Of a stretch of DNA of 64,000 bases, positions 63,123 through 64,000 are shown in pieces. The notes below the pieces were generated by a model. The model ran no database searches. It was not told the DNA's origin and saw only the letters and a list, made by a program, of their open reading frames with translations. How positions within the stretch are numbered: the stretch's first letter is position 1; every line of letters begins with the position of its first letter. The translations under genes were made by a program, and so were the position numbers. Source of the stretch: Siphlonurus alternatus (lineage: Eukaryota; Arthropoda; Insecta; Ephemeroptera; Siphlonuridae); contig OX463782.1 in assembly GCA_949825025.1 (NCBI GenBank), forward strand, positions 29,118,759-29,182,758, read 5' to 3'.

Positions 63123-64000
63123 TCTCTCTCCCCTCCCTCTCTCGTACTATTAATCTCCTCTATGAAGCCACGCGAGCCACAGCAGCCACAACCGTGCGAT
63201 TTGTCCAGGCTAATTTCTGTCACTAAATTTAGCATTATACGTGATGTGGTATTTTAGTTTATCGCAAATTAAAGTATACACTTTTTTTTAGTCATGTTTT
63301 TTTTATATTAATGTGAACTTGTTTTATTTTATATATCATTGGTATTAAAAAGTTAAGTTTATGTCGAGATAGGCTGGTGCTCTATTAATTTATTACTCTT
63401 TTTTTTTATGTTGTAAAAAAACAGAATGTAGAAATTAAACCGATGAAGTGTCATACTAACACATTATTTACACTGAACAATTTGATGTAATAAATGTTGT
63501 AATGCTCACTTAAATTGTGGTTATGTTATTAAACTAAAATTTGATGTATATTTAAATTTTATTAAAAATATTTTAATGGACTTCAGTATCAATTTTTGAA
63601 ATTTCAAATAGAGAAGTTTCAATTTATGGAATTGTTAATATTGATTTATAATATTTTACATAACATATTATTATACACATTAATTTATATTAATATTATA
63701 ATAATATGTAATATACGAACCACTCACTAATATATATGTTGATATATAATGAAGCTATTAAACATGTAAACCATGCAGAGAAAATTACCATGCTATATTA
63801 TATTATGCATGTATATAGTTGTATATATATATTATATTGTATATGCTTGCCTGCTTATACCGTAATTTAGTAATCTAGTCAGGTAAAGACAACGACTATA
63901 ACTTATATACGGTACATCGAATTTGCATCATGGATTTCCTTTTTTTTTTTCTTTCAACTTTCCTTTTATTGCAGTTAAACTAAAAAGCCCGACTTCTAAA

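Overview
This window is AT-rich, intron-rich animal DNA with long CT/GA microsatellites, many homopolymer tracts and many non-autonomous foldback transposons. There are no bacterial features. The mind bomb protein in it is closest, from memory, to the arthropod type: its linker after the second MIB/HERC2 domain and its 'SGD' and 'NGVFA' segments read like the fly protein. I therefore infer an arthropod, perhaps a crustacean given the long introns and very long (CT)n tracts. The species is not determined.

Layout. 1-12064 has no recognisable coding gene; it is AT-rich DNA with scattered 150-400 bp GC-rich patches. 12065-12907 is one coding exon of a bHLH transcription factor of the Oli/BHLHE22-BHLHE23 (beta3) family on the + strand, preceded by a splice acceptor and followed by a poly(A) signal. 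13.1-15.7 kb is intergenic. It holds foldback elements, a GC-rich hairpin and a strong-looking minus-strand core promoter (two CCAAT boxes, TATA, Inr) at 14808-14907. From 16165 to 38543 lie the first eleven coding exons of mib1 (mind bomb E3 ubiquitin ligase, + strand). They encode about 618 residues: MIB/HERC2, ZZ, MIB/HERC2, Mib repeats and about six ankyrin repeats. The remaining ankyrin repeats and the RING fingers are not in the window. From 38544 to 64000 I find no further exon, so this is either an intron of more than 25 kb or an assembly problem.

The two genes both belong to neural development. Mind bomb ubiquitinates Notch ligands in the signal-sending cell, and Oli/beta3 proteins act in neuronal subtype specification. 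Nothing in the sequence shows that they are co-regulated.

The most notable non-genic structure is a dense set of foldback (MITE-like) elements. Examples are two copies of a TTAA-flanked ~410 bp family, a separate TTAA-flanked element, a 336 bp element with a perfect 8-bp target duplication (hAT type), and a family with a full-length and an internally deleted copy. At least fifteen perfect TGACGTCA (CRE-type) palindromes also occur, several clustered at 52.5-53.0 kb. Short hairpins in mib1 introns could be small RNA precursors or tiny transposons. I found no coherent new gene system. The best leads are the repeat families, the CRE enrichment and the antisense promoter.
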